From the NCBI GenBank assembly GCA_039519185.1, contig CM076847.1:83303100-83367099 (forward strand): a stretch of DNA of 64,000 nucleotides. Reading direction: 5' to 3'. This document shows, one piece after another, positions 42,793 through 53,970 of this stretch. Origin of the DNA: Astragalus membranaceus. Its lineage: Eukaryota; Streptophyta; Magnoliopsida; Fabales; Fabaceae. Every line of letters begins with the position of its first letter. Within the stretch, counting starts at the first letter, position 1. A program made the translations under genes and the position numbers. The notes beneath the pieces are model-generated. The model was given only the letters and a program-made list of their open reading frames with translations, did no database searches and had not been told where the DNA came from.

Positions 42793-44007
42793 AACTGTAG
42801 TACTTCTTTAATTTGGTTGCGTTCCAAGTCCTTGGGATCGTTTTCCCGACCAGTGTCTCCAACTCGTAAGCGCCGTTACCAGTCTTGGATATAACTCGGT
42901 ATGGCCCTTCCCAATTTGGGGCGAGCTTGCCTTGAGCGGCGTTTTTTAAACCGACATCGGCTCTTCGGAAAACCAGATCACCGACTTCAAAATTCCTCGG
43001 GATAACTTTTGAGTTATACCGGGTTGCTACCCTTTGCTTGACTAGTGCCTCTTTAAGGGAGGCTTGGCCTCGAACTTCGTCGATGAGGTCGAGGTTCTCT
43101 CTTAACGCTTGATTGTTGTCCCCTGGTGACTTTGGGTGGAGGGTTCTCCAACTTAACGTCCAATCTCGACCGGGATTACAGCCTCTCTCCCATATGAGAG
43201 TCGGAAAGGAGTTTCCCCCGTGGAACTTTGGGGGGTGGTACGGTAAGCCCATAGCACATAGGGTAACTCCTCACACCATTTTCATTTGGCTTCATCAAGT
43301 CGCTTCCTTAGTCCATTGAGGAGTACTTTGTTTGCAGCCTCGGCCTGGCCATTAGTTTGAGGGTGCTCCACCGAGGTAAACCGGTGTTTGATTTGAAGGT
43401 CGGTCATGAGCTTTCTGAAATCCTTCTCGGTGAACTGAGTTCCGTTGTCGGTAACAATTACTTCGGGGATCCCAAATCTGGTCATTATATTCTTTTTGAA
43501 GAATTTGATACAGTTTTTTGCGCTGATAATAGCTAAGGGCTCGGCCTCAATCCATTTAGTGAAGTAATCTACCGCTACTATTAGGTACTTGACCTAACCG
43601 GGGGCGGTTGGGAATGGCCCCAAGAGGACGATCCCCCACCACGCGAAAGGCCATGGCGAGGTGAGACTGGTGAGCTTGGCAGGAGGTGCTATGTGTACTT
43701 TGGCATGGATCTGACACTTCTTGCATTTCTTGACATAGTTTCTTGCGTCGGTCTCCATGGTTGGCCAGAAATATCCTGCTCTTAAAGCCTTCCGAGCTAG
43801 AGACCGAGCCCCAAGGTGTTTCCCGCAGATCCCCTGGTGGATCTCGGCCAAGACGTAATCTGCTTCCTCCCCTTCAATGCATTTTAGTAGTGGCGCAGAG
43901 AGTCTCCTTCTGTAGAGCGTTCCATCGATTACGGAGAAAGACGAGGCCCTCCTCCTCAACATCTTGGCTTCGCGGAAGTTAGGAGGCTCGTTCCCCGACT
44001 TGATATA
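42793..44007 (-). pseudogene. Tat integrase remnant
   Basis: Read leftwards from the solo-LTR edge: IKSGNEPPN linker; the H2C2 zinc finger (HQGICGKHLG...CKKCQ, about 43880-43700); then the core with FGIPEVIVTDNGTQF and HPQTNGQAEAANKVLL (43485-43290). The C-terminal segment LAPNWEGPYRV and YELETLVGKTIPRTWN ends at a stop near 42796. Breaks are a TAG near 43594 (after PTAPG), a TGA near 43281 (after LDEAK) and a frameshift near 43150. The DDE residues around these motifs are otherwise recognisable. Confidence 0.9.
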
Positions 44008-44459
44008 TGATGAGTCCTCATCATATGTATATTTTTATTCAGTTTGCAACCAATTTGTTAGTCATTTTATGTTTTATTCAGCCAATAACTAGGGATTTGG
44101 CATAGTTTTAGTTTTTTGTAGTAGAAGTTGAATTGTAACCAAAATGTAATTGGTAAGTCCAATTAAATAAAAAAAAGAAACAAATGAGGTGTGAAAAGGA
44201 ATTCATGTGGGCTTCAAATAAAAAAAAGAGAAAAGGAAGGCGTGGAATAGAAGCTGAGCAATTCAAAGGATAAAGAAATGAATGATTAATTCATACACGG
44301 ACAGTAGCGCAGGAGGACGGCGTACGCGAGAACGGACGGAAAAGGAGAAATAAGCAGTACAGCCGGCACTTCATCTGGGATGCGCTTTTAGGATTTGAAG
44401 GTTCTAATAGATTCTTCTATGCGATTTTAGGATTTGGTACACTAGCCAAAGTCTTAACA
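44008..44459 (-). mobile_element. 452-bp solo LTR inserted in Tat pol
   Basis: On the minus strand it starts TGTTAAGACTTTGGC and ends GGACTCATCA. The 5-bp TSD ATATA is perfect (44003-44007, 44460-44464). Removing it rejoins PLMEYI to KSGNEPP, the expected sequence between the second RNase H and the integrase zinc finger. Its right end includes a hairpin with 10-bp arms (ATATGATGAG / CTCATCATAT, partly TSD). The element of origin is unknown. Confidence 0.9.
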
Positions 44460-46219
44460 ATATACTCCATCAGAGGTGAGATCCAACCTTTGCTTTCCTT
44501 AATTACATTGACAGGAAAAACGGGCTCGGGATTGGGGAGAACACTTGGCTTGCTCAGCGTTTCCTGGATTATTGATCGGTGATTTCCTGGAATTTTAGTG
44601 CTGGCGAGCTTGGAAAGGACGTCCGCTCTGATGTTTTCCATCCTGGGAACGTGCTTGACTTCCCCAAATATGAAACATGAAAGCAATTCCCGCACACGGG
44701 CTAAATACTTCTGCAAGGTCGGGTCTTTAGCTTCGTATTGCTTCCCAATTTGCGAGACTACCAACAGCGAGTCCGTGTTTAAGGAGACCCGAGTAACTCG
44801 GAGGTCTATGGCAAGTCGAAGTCCTGTTATGCATGCCTCGTACTCTGCCTGGTTGTTTGAAGTAGGGAAACCAAAGGTGAGGGAAGCCTCAATTACAACG
44901 CCCGTCGGGCTTTCCAGCATTAACCCTGCACCGCTCCCTTTTGGATTTGAGGATCCATCCACATGGAGGGTCCACAACTCGCCTTCAGGGTCGTCGGGGG
45001 TCATTTCGATGACAAAGTTGGCAAGTATCTGAGCTTTCATGGTCGATCTAGTCTCGTATTTGATACCGAACTCCGAGAGTTCTACTGCCCATTTAATCAT
45101 TCGTCCTGCTAAGTCAGGTCGGTGCAAGATCTGCCGGATCGGGTGGTTTGTCCGTACCACGACCTGGTGAGCGACGAAGTAAGGTCGGAGGCGTCGTGTC
45201 GAGACTAGTAGAGCAAAGGCGGTTTTTTCTATTTTCTGATATCTAACCTTTGATCCCTGCAAAGCTTTGCTTACAAAGTACACTGGACTCTGACCGGTCC
45301 CTGTCTCCCGAACGAGCACGGCACCAATGGCCTCTTCCGAGATTGCTAAGTACATGTATAAGGTTTCCCCCGGGCTTGGCCGAGTTAGTATCGGTGGCTC
45401 GGTCAAAGCTTTTTTAAGCTGAGAGAGGGCCTCGTCCCGCTCTGGGATCCATTCGAATTTTGCTTCTTTCTTAAGCAGTTTAAACTGTGGAAGTGATTTG
45501 AAAGCAGCATTGGAAATTAAACGAGATAGCGAAGCAATCATGCCGTTGAGCTTTTGAAGCTCTTTTTTGGTAGACGGGGTGCGCATTTCTGTCACGGCTC
45601 GGCACTTGTCCGGGTTGGCTTCAATGCCCCTTTCTGTGAGGTAGAATCCAAGAAATTTTCCAGCCCGGACCCCGAAAGTGCATTTCCCCGGATTCAACCT
45701 CATATTGTTTTTTGGATTTCCGCGAAGATCTCTTCAAGGTCGGCTATATGGAGGTCCTCACTTTCGCTTTTTGCGATCATGTCGTCGAGGTATACTTCCA
45801 CATTACGCCCAATCTGCTTTCGGAAAACCTTGTTCATCATTCTTTGATAGGTAGCCCCTGCATTTTTTAAACCAAATGGCATGACCCGGTAACAGAAATT
45901 ACCGCGGTCGGTCATGAAGGCCGTTTTTTCCTGGTCGGGGGGAAACATCGGAATCTGGTTATACCCAGAATACGCATCCATAAAAGATAGTAAGCGAAAA
46001 CCTGAAGCATTATCGACGAGCCGATCAATGCTGGGAACAGGGAAGGCGTCCTTAGGACAGGCCTTATTAAGATCGGTATAATCAACGCACATTCGCCATT
46101 TTCCATTGCTTTTCTTAACAAGTACAGGGTTCGAAAGCCAATTTGTGTACTTGACTTCCTTTACAAAATCAGCTTTAATTAAATCATCTACGACCTTGGC
46201 TGTAGCCGCTGCTTTCTCC
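44460..46219 (-). pseudogene. Tat reverse transcriptase, RNase H and archaeal-type RNase H remnant
   Basis: RT starts near 46190 with KEVKYTNWLSNPVLVKK, then MCVDYTDLNKACPKD, SFMDAYSGYNQI and the catalytic VYLDDMIAKS (about 45780). A frameshift in an A run near 45705 separates this from the thumb (NPGKCTFGVRAGKFLGF). The first RNase H contains YMYLAISEEAIGAVLV and the block KIEKTAFALLV. The second, archaeal-type RNase H starts with WTLHVDGSSNPKGSGAGLML and has SNNQAEYEACITGL and NTDSLLVVSQI (about 44980-44740). The last codons of the open frame (to 44417) are encoded by the inserted solo LTR. Confidence 0.93.
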
Positions 46220-47389
46220 TTACTTTGAGCTCTCTTGCGCTGGGTTAACTGCCAGGGTTAACTGCCAGCTGGTGACAGCCGACTTCTGCGGGGATCCCGG
46301 GCATATCTTCTGCTGACCAGGCGAAAAGATCAGCAAAGCCTTCAGACATAGGGCGAGCTTTGCTTTTACTTCATCAGAGAGGTCGGATCCGATCTGGACA
46401 GCTTGGGTTGGATCCTCCCCCAGTTGGATCTTCACGAATTCGCCATCGGGTTGAGGTCGCCTGATTTTCTTCTTCAGCTCACGGGTCAGCTCGTCGTCGC
46501 TCTCTTCCTCAGAGCTGTCAGGGTCGTACCTCGCATCAAGATCTGTGACATTGACCTCGGCAACTCTGCTGTTTCTTCTCTTTTTGGGATCCTGTCGGGC
46601 TTCTGCTTCTTCGGAGGGAACCCCCTCCTCCGAGGCTTGCCTATCTGCTTTTACGCGCAGATAGAAACATCTATGGGCGGACTCTAGATCGGCATCAAGG
46701 GTAATTACTTTGTTGCACAAAGAGTAGAATTTCATCTTCAGGTGAACTGTCGAGGTTACAGCCCCGAGCCTTCCTAGAGTTGGTCTTCCGATGATGCAGT
46801 TGTAAACCGAAGGGCATGACAAAACTAGGAATTTGGTCTTGACTGTCCTTTCCAATGGTTCTTCGCCGTAGGTGACCAGCAGCTCCAAATAGCCGAGCGG
46901 CTTGGTCCGGGACCCGTTGAAGCCCGAAAGGTCCGAACCTTGGTAAGGGGTGAAGTCCTCTTCCGAGATCTTCAGCTTCCTCACAAGATCGAGAAAGATT
47001 ATATCTGCTGAGCTTCCCTGGTCGACCAAGATTCTCCTTATCTCGTGATTGGCCATGACCGCCCTGATTAGAAGAGGTACGTGCTTGTTGGGCTTACCAT
47101 CAAGGAGGTCTTGGTCACCGAAGGCCAAGAGAGGTCGCTCCGGGGCTGAGGTTACTGTCGAGGTGGAAGCAGCGCACATGATTTCCTTCCATTTTCTTTT
47201 CATAGTTTTTCCTGAAGCTTCGACGGGGTAGCCCCCAGAGATAACCATCATTACCGGTCGACCTTTAGATTTTCGGAAGTCCCGCTCGTCCTCTGAGCTT
47301 TCCTCTCTTTCTTGACGGGCTTTACCCTTCTTCTTGGGGTCGTCTTTCTCTTCTTTAGCCTCTACCTCCTTCCGAGGTGCTTTAGCCAC
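46220..47389 (-). pseudogene. Tat protease region
   Basis: An open frame of 389 codons starting in a Lys/Glu-rich stretch. The aspartic protease motif is ILVDQGSSADIIFLD (near residue 122), a variant of D-S/T-G known in Tat elements. The later blocks PLGYLELLVTYG and YNCIIGRPTLGRLGAV are typical. An acidic linker (PDSSEEESDDELTRELKKKI) leads to the RT N-terminal region, where the frame is lost near 46225-46260 next to a short duplication (GGTTAACTGCCAG occurs twice). Confidence 0.9.
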
Positions 47390-48922
47390 GTACTGGCTCA
47401 GCTTCCCTTTCTTGATTAGGTCCTCAATGTCATATTTCAGAGCATTACAACGATTGGTATCGTGGCCTTTGCTTCGGTGATACCGACAGTACTTGTTAGA
47501 TCGCTGGCCCGGTCTGTGTGGGAGTGGATCAGGGAAGTTAACTTCTTTGAAGTCTGTTCATATAATCCGCAAGGATCGTAGCCCGGGTCTCATTAAGCTC
47601 GGAGTGAAGCTGGTGACGGTTTCGAGGTCTTGGCTTGCCGTCTCTTCGGGTTTCCTTCTCGTACCGAAGCTCCTTTTCGCCCCGGGGTTTAGATGTTCCG
47701 GGGTCAATATCTTTCCTTCTCGCGATTACTCCTTCTTCATGGTCAATGTACTTCTGAGATCGCTGGAAAAAATCAGCAAGTGACTCAGTCTGATTGACTC
47801 CGATATCAATCTGAAAAAGACTTCCCTCACGGAGGCCGGCCTCCAGGAAATAGAGGCGGAAAGAGTCATCGAGATTCCGGACCTGGGCGGCCTCTCTATT
47901 GAACCTTTCGATGTAATCCCGGAGCGATTCATTTTCTCCTTGCCGGATAGCCTGCAAGACCTTCCGGGATTTCGGCTTCATTTTGGAGTGGGCAAAATGG
48001 GTGGAGAATGACTGGGCTAGCTGGTCCCAGGAGGATATTGAATTTGGTCTCAGGCTCTGAACCAGTCCAGGGCCAACTTCTCAAGGGTCAGAGGGAAAAT
48101 CTGACATTTGATTTCGGTCGGGACATTCCGATACTGCATCACCGTGTCGAAGTAGTCGAGGTGGCGATCCGGGTCAGCGGTCCCATCGTACATCTTCAAA
48201 CCGCCCAGGGGCTTCTCAAGGTACCTTGGTACTGGGAAGAAGTCTATCTCGTCGGTGAAGGGTCCCTTCCTGGCCGTCGGTCTTGCCCTTTCGGGAGATC
48301 GTCGGGTAGCCCGTCTGGCCGGGGATCTTCGGGAGTGCGGGCCACGAGCTCCACGCATTGGAGATCTCTCCCGGCTTAAGGAGCGCTGCCTTGGAGATGA
48401 GGATGCTAAAGATGAGCTCTGAAGAGGGGAACCCTCAGGGTAGTAGGTGTCGTCGTAGGTCTCGCTTGGAAGAGTTCCTGAGCCTTGTCCCCTACTGCGC
48501 CGAGGAGGAGATCGGTGGTGATGCCTTCTCCAGGTCGGAGATCGGTGGCGCCTTCGACCAGATGTCCCCCTGCTGGGAGAATGGCATCGGGGAGAGGACC
48601 GGTCCGGGATGTTACGAGCACGGATCTCGGCAATTTCGGTCTCAAGCTGTGTGTAACATTGACTTCTTTCTTGCTCAGCCTCGGCTTGCCTCGTCAGCAA
48701 CTGGACGAGCTGTTGAACAGCATCGGCCGGTACCTGGACGGTCTGAGGAGGTGGCGGAAGTCGACCCGGGACGGAGCCTCCCAGGACTATTGCTCTGGAC
48801 GAGTTATGCCCGCGTGCCGAGCTGAGGGGGAGCGTGACTGCTACCCCTTCAGGGGCTTCTTGTTGCGAGTCGGGTCTCACTATCGCACTTGAGATGTTTC
48901 TTTGACGTAAAACCGGAGCCAT
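47390..48922 (-). pseudogene. Tat gag remnant
   Basis: The likely start is the ATG at 48922-48920 (MAPVLRQRNISS), about 40 bp after the primer site; the open frame extends back into the LTR. A Ser/Arg/Pro-rich N-terminus is followed by the retrotransposon gag domain: KMYDGTADPDRHLDYF, MQYRNVPTEIKCQIFPLTL, then a frameshift near 48052. It continues with SRKVLQAIRQGENESLRDYI and RNLDDSFRLYFLEAGLREGS (47981-47538). A second break near 47545 precedes a Cys/His block, YCRYHRSKGHDTNRC (about 47490-47440), which leads into the protease frame. Confidence 0.9.
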
Positions 48923-48962
48923 TGCTGACCTGGGAGATGGGAGAGGAAATGAAGTATAAGAT

Positions 48963-48981
48963 CCTCCCACTGTGGTCGCCA
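48963..48981 (-). other. Primer-binding site of the Tat element
   Basis: On the minus strand TGGCGACCACAGTGGGAGG starts two bases inside the LTR. The TGGCGAC start is shared with the Ogre-like element's site, so an Arg-type tRNA primer is likely. Confidence 0.65.
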
Positions 48982-48982
48982 A

Positions 48983-49322
48983 TGTTCTGTACCGTACCTC
49001 TGGACTGGTATCCGACACTAGATGCCTAGTCCGATCCGAGATAGTTGGTAATCGCGTTCCTGGTCAGTCCGAGTTTGACTCCGATCCGGGGTGGTTGGTA
49101 CCTGCAATAACACTCCGACGCTCAAGTCAGCAAGTGAACTAATTGCAAGTTAGGTGAATGGAGAGTGTGTACCTTTAATGTTAGCATTGAATGCTTATTT
49201 ATAGGTTTTGGGGATCAATGGGAACCATTGAATCTAGGTCTTTAATCTCCCGATTCTCCCCCATTGGTTGATGGATTTGCATTTGGTGTTGGGCCTTAAG
49301 CACAAAGGCCTAATCTGTAACA
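48983..49322 (-). repeat. 5' LTR of the Tat element
   Basis: 340 bp; contains TCTCCCGATTCTCCC where the other LTR has a single TCTCCC, a 9-bp duplication. Confidence 0.93.
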
Positions 49323-49500
49323 AGTAGGAAGCGCATATCTATAGGGACACCATAAAAGGGTTTTTTTTTTACCTTCGGGGGAACCTTCATCTCCCACAAA
49401 ATATTCCAATCATTGGGCTCGCGAATAGCTTCTAGAAGAGGGGTTTGAAGGATTGTTGAAGCTGATTGTTGGTCTAAGAGATTATTAATCAAGCCAGTGT
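49323..49500 (-). pseudogene. LINE remnant, upstream part (split by the Tat element)
   Basis: The minus-strand frame reads LLEAIREPNDWNILWEMKVPPKVK, the start of the zf-RVT region of plant LINEs. It continues across the Tat TSD into 35961-35810. The reverse transcriptase itself is not in the window: beyond 49500 no LINE sequence can be recognised, so the fragment is truncated or diverged. Confidence 0.78.
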
Positions 49501-49661
49501 TCCAAGAATAATAAGATCAGCAACACACATAAAAGGATTGAAGAGATCACCTATCCCCAATCAACCATTTACCTCCTTCAATACCAACGAAGGCAATATT
49601 GAACACATAAAAACTACGAAAGCCCGTGTCCCCTTAGCATAATTATTTGATTATATAAATA

Positions 49662-49810
49662 TAGACACTTGATGTGCTAGTTCAGTGGTAACAGCTTAGT
49701 ATTGTATCTCAAGGTGGTGAGTTCAAATTCTCTCGGAGAGAGTTGTAAAATGACCATTAATCCACTTTAACTAATAAAATTTCCCTCATCCTCAATTTTT
49801 TTTTAAAAAG
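49662..49810 (+). mobile_element. tRNA-derived SINE
   Basis: A 149-bp body with a box A-like TAGTTCAGTGG (49678) and a box B-like GAGTTCAAATTC (49719), about 41 bp apart, and a T-rich 3' tail. A perfect 15-bp TSD TTGATTATATAAATA lies on both sides (49647-49661, 49811-49825). There is no tRNA cloverleaf, so it is a SINE, not a tRNA gene. Confidence 0.9.
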
Positions 49811-49825
49811 TTGATTATATAAATA

Positions 49826-50751
49826 CGGATTAAATATACTTTTAGTTTCTACAAAATATGTTTTTTCTTATTTTCCTCTCTCATTAATATTTCTTCAACG
49901 TTTGATCTTCACTTATATTTTTGTTTGCACTTTTAATCTTTAACTTTTAGTTAGTGCTTATGTGCTAACAAATTTTCACTTTTGGCACATGTTATAGTAC
50001 ATTTTTCTAATGACTATCATGTCATATCATATCACATATCACATTACATTTTTTATTTTTTGGACGGCATGTCACATTTTTTAATAAAATTTTTACTTAT
50101 TATATTTTTATAATTTTCTTACACATTGGCTTTTTAATATTTTTAACTTATTGTCTTTTCTAAGGAAATATAATCAATAAAACATTTTTTAAAAAAAATA
50201 AAATCTCAAGTGTTAGCCAATTTGGCACCATATTCATTAAAAAAGTGGCGTGTTACTCTAATTGTAATTAGACTATTACACATTTATCTTCTTTAATTTA
50301 CATTACACCACTTTTACGTTCTGCACTATAGGGAAAAACAACTGTAGGCCAAAAAAATAAAAATAAAATATCAAAATAGGACACATTTTTATTTAATTAC
50401 CAAAGTAGAACACATTTTCTTTTTAGGCTAGAAGTCGCCCCCCACCAAGGCGACTTCTGAACTGAAAATTGCAATTTTTTTTTACTTTTCAGTTGAGAAG
50501 TCGCCCTTCACCAATGAGACTTCTCAACTGTGTTTTCTTATTTTTTGATTTATTGATATTAATTGAAATAAATTTAAATAATTTAGTAATTAAAATTAAA
50601 TAATTAATATTGTTAATTTAAAATATGCAATATAATTAATGGTGGAAAAAAATTAAAATAACACATTGTCATTAATTTATTTAAAAGATTTATCAAATAA
50701 CTACAAGGGTTTTACAAAAAAAATGAAAAGCAAAAAATTAAAGTTGTAGAT
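49826..50751. other. AT-rich intergenic DNA with two GAAGTCGCC hairpins; no gene
   Basis: Hairpin 1 at 50430-50458 has 10-bp arms AGAAGTCGCC / GGCGACTTCT. Hairpin 2 at 50490-50530 has 13-bp arms CAGTTGAGAAGTC / GACTTCTCAACTG. Both share the GAAGTCGCC core. The rest is low-complexity AT-rich sequence without a coding signal. Confidence 0.7.
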
Positions 50752-53700
50752 TGTTATACCCCAATTTTGTCCGATCGCTTTTTTCGCAACCATTTTAATT
50801 TAGTCCGCGTGTCATAGGCATTATTACGAGAAAAGTTTTTGGGCTCTCGTTTTAATTTGGGCCAACGCTTAGTAGTTTTTTCAATCGGGCCGAGAAGCCT
50901 TTTTGTCTAATCAGACCTATGCTCGCGTAATTGGGCCTTATTTTAGCCTTTTGTCTAATTCGGCCTATGTTTAGTCTTTCGATTGGGCTTGGCCCAATTT
51001 AATCATTTTTCCCCATTTTGACCAAAAACAATAAAACTGTCCACAATCCAAATAACAAATATAATTAAAATGAGAATTAAAAATTAATATTACAATAATC
51101 CAAAAAAAATCTAAAAATACAAAATAATCCAAAAATCTAAAAATCCCAAAAAATACACAAAAATCAGAAAAAAGAAAATACAAGGAAAATAGCAGCTGGA
51201 CCCTAGTCCTCTTCTTGCTCACCAAGCATCCACCTTCTCCAACCCAAGCCCAACACCTGCAAAAAAGGAAAGAAAATGGAGAAGGATAAGAAACCCTAAT
51301 TTCTGCCTATAAAAACAAGTCTAGACACACCCAAAAAACAGACAGAAAAGGCATACGAAAATTCATAGAAAATAGAGAAAATCAGATACGAAATTCAGGG
51401 CAAAAAAAGTTAGAGTTCCACACTGGAACCCTAATCACAAAGTCCTAAAATTCAGAAGCAAGAAAAGGCAGCAGAGCAAGCCACAGGAGGTTTTACAGAA
51501 GCTGGAATTTGAGGTTGGTTTTTTGTCTAATTTAGTACATAATAGGTCTCTTTGTAAATACATTGTATGTAATCCGAAATCAGCATCAAAACAGTATATA
51601 TTGAGCTTCTTAAATTAGTAATATAAATTGTATAATTAAACCGTAAAACAATTAGGTTCAGTTTATGTTTTTTAGAAACTTTGATATTGTAAATAGGCTA
51701 GGGCTTGAAAATTAGAAACAGATCATGTTAATCATATGAAACCAAGTTACAGTTCAGATTTTTATGTAAATAAATCGAAACATGTGAATGACAAGAAATT
51801 AGGGTCATTGTTCTGCTTCTTCCAAAAAACAAAAAATAGGATTAATTAGCAATAGGTTTGGTCAAAAAATTAGTGTTAAAATAGGATATTAGGTAAAAAA
51901 TTCGAATCAGTTCTCTCAAAAAAAAAGGGGAAACAGAATCGTACCGTACTTAGCACCGACCACCGTAGACGGTGGTCGCCCTCCACGAACGTCGTCGCGT
52001 CGTTATCCCCGTCGCCGATGCCTGTCTCCTCCGTCAATAACATCCTTGGCACCATAGCCATCCTCTTCGCACCATCCTCCTCTCTCCTGGCCGCGAACCA
52101 CAAGAAAAACAAAAAAACAACATTGAGAAAAGGAATCAGGGTAGAAGAATGAAGAGAAAGGAATGTAAAAAAACAAACCATAGGAATCGAAGCCTTACCC
52201 ATTAGTTCCGACCACCGTAGACGGTGGCCGTTCACTCCAAAACACCGCCATCAGCCATCCCTCAGCCGTCGCCGTTCCTCTCCCCTTGCGACCCTTAAAA
52301 CCGAACGACAACGTAGCCACTGCCACCCTCTCCATCAGCTCCGTCACCTTCGCCGGAGACAAGCCCACCACCATAGCCTCCCCTTTTTCGTCGCCTGTCC
52401 TCCACCCTTCGCAATCGCACCCTTCAACGCCGTCGTCACCAACTATCGTCACTGGCCAAGGAACGGCCGGCCGTGCGCCACTTCCTCCACCACTGTCGCT
52501 GTCACGCAGTCTTCCCTTCTCCCTCTCACTGCCATGCTTGTTTCTCTCTCCCGGTCTCGCAAAACTCTCGCCGAAAACCCCTCTCTGCGCGTCAAGCTCC
52601 GTCGCCCCCCCCCCCCTCCATCTTTTTCTCTCCACGATTCTCGTTCTCTCTCTCTCTCTACCTCCATGGATCACCTCCCTGATTTCCCTCCCTTTCCTTT
52701 TCTTCACTCTAAACCCTATCTCTCTAATGTGTTTGGTGCGGCGCAAATGGGGGAGGAAAATGAAAATTAGGGTTGAGAGGGTGTAAGTGTGGACGGCGCC
52801 GTGTGAGGGAATGAGGGAATTAGGTTTAGGTTCCAAAAAAAAATACCTTATATAGTGTGGAAATCTAGGGATGTTTTAGTCTTTTCATTTAACTCAATAC
52901 TATTTACACCCCTCATCTTTTCATTACGCACCTCCCTACGCAAGCCCATAAATTCGCAGGCCAGTCTACAAACTGGGCTGCTGCTTTTCACACCCCAGTT
53001 TAATGATACAGCCATCTGCTCTAATTGCACCCATGTTTTAGTAATGCAGCCCCTTTTCGTTTTTACTTACTTCTTTTCAAAACAATTTATTTTACAAAAA
53101 ACTATAAAAATAAATAGATGAATGCTTCATTTTCAAAAAATATATAAATAGGGGACTAAGTCGACTGTACAGTCGGGTTAGTCTATTTTTTTAGGTCACT
53201 AATGAACCGTTACGGATCATGGCCTAAAATCCCTATTTAAAACAAACAAATTTCTAAATTAAAATAAACACTAATACATTTCTTTCCACAAAACAAATTT
53301 TCAAATTAGGGGACTAAGCCGACTGTACAGACGGGTTGGTCAGCGTTCTAGGATAAATGAGCCGTACGGCTCAGGAATCCTAAAACCCCTATTCCAATAA
53401 AATCAAACAAACACACTTCAAACCATTTTCCAAACTCCAAAAACTCTATTTTCACAAAGTAGGGGACTAAGCCGACTGTACAGTCAGGTTAGTCATCGTT
53501 TTAGGACAAATGAACTGATCACTCAGGAGTCCTAAGATCCCTATATTAAAAAATACCAACCAACAAACATTTTTCTACCAAGAACTACGTGTGATTTGAT
53601 TCTCTACCAAGAGATACGTAGGAGCAGAGGGCGGTCGACCTCTGTCAATTGCACTAATAAAAAACCTTTTTTAGTCTTTTTTAGTTCACAATAAAAGGGT

Positions 53701-53950
53701 AAAAATAAATGTTTTCAAAATTAACTTCCGCTTCTACAACTAATTAGCAGGTAACCTTCCTTAGGAAGGATGTCGTGGGGTGCTAATACCTTCCTCACGC
53801 ATAACCGACTCCCGAACCCAAATATGGTCTCAAGGACCCTTATCCATTCCAAAAGGGATTTTCCAATGTTTGCCCTTAAACTAAACTTTGGTGGCGGCTT
53901 CATCTTTTTAACCTTCGAGGAATCGTTACACGGATTTTTCGGTCGCTACA
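50752..53950 (+). repeat. 5' LTR of the Ogre-like element
   Basis: TGTTATACCCC...GGTCGCTACA, 3,199 bp. It carries a TATA box (51308-51315), two CGACCACCGT hairpins and the three 150-bp sub-repeats (about 53150-53560). Long minus-strand frames such as 52195-52836 lie inside it and have no domain. Confidence 0.93.
51308..51315 (+). promoter_or_regulatory. TATA box of the Ogre-like 5' LTR
   Basis: TATAAAAA after ACCCTAATTTCTGCC. The 3' LTR has the same at 60097-60104. Confidence 0.55.
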
Positions 53951-53952
53951 GC

Positions 53953-53970
53953 TGGCGACTTCACTGGGGA
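53953..53970 (+). other. Primer-binding site (Arg-type tRNA)
   Basis: TGGCGACTTCACTGGGGA begins two bases after the LTR end; Ogre elements are known to use tRNA-Arg with a TGGCGAC-type site. Confidence 0.75.

Larger units (their letters stand above)
35967..49322 (-). mobile_element. Tat-lineage Ty3/gypsy retrotransposon, 13.4 kb, nested insertions
   Basis: The LTRs are 35967-36297 (331 bp) and 48983-49322 (340 bp, with a 9-bp duplication), TGTTCTGT...TAACA. The 5-bp TSD AGTAG is perfect (35962-35966, 49323-49327). Coding is on the minus strand: gag, protease, RT, RNase H, a second archaeal-type RNase H, then integrase. The double RNase H is the hallmark of the plant Tat clade (Retand/Ogre/Grande relatives). 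The long region between integrase and the 3' LTR has tandem repeats and an antisense gene, also a Tat feature. Three insertions are nested in it. All coding parts are broken. About 10 substitutions separate the LTRs. Confidence 0.94.

Noticed and set aside
49676..49735. Possible tRNA gene from box A/B-like motifs
   Set aside because: No acceptor stem or anticodon arm can be folded, and the flanking 15-bp TSD and T-rich tail identify a SINE.
52195..52836. 213-codon minus-strand frame and plus-strand 166-codon frame in the Ogre-like LTR
   Set aside because: LTR sequence; the frames are not preserved in the sister LTR (the 3' LTR versions are interrupted or shifted).
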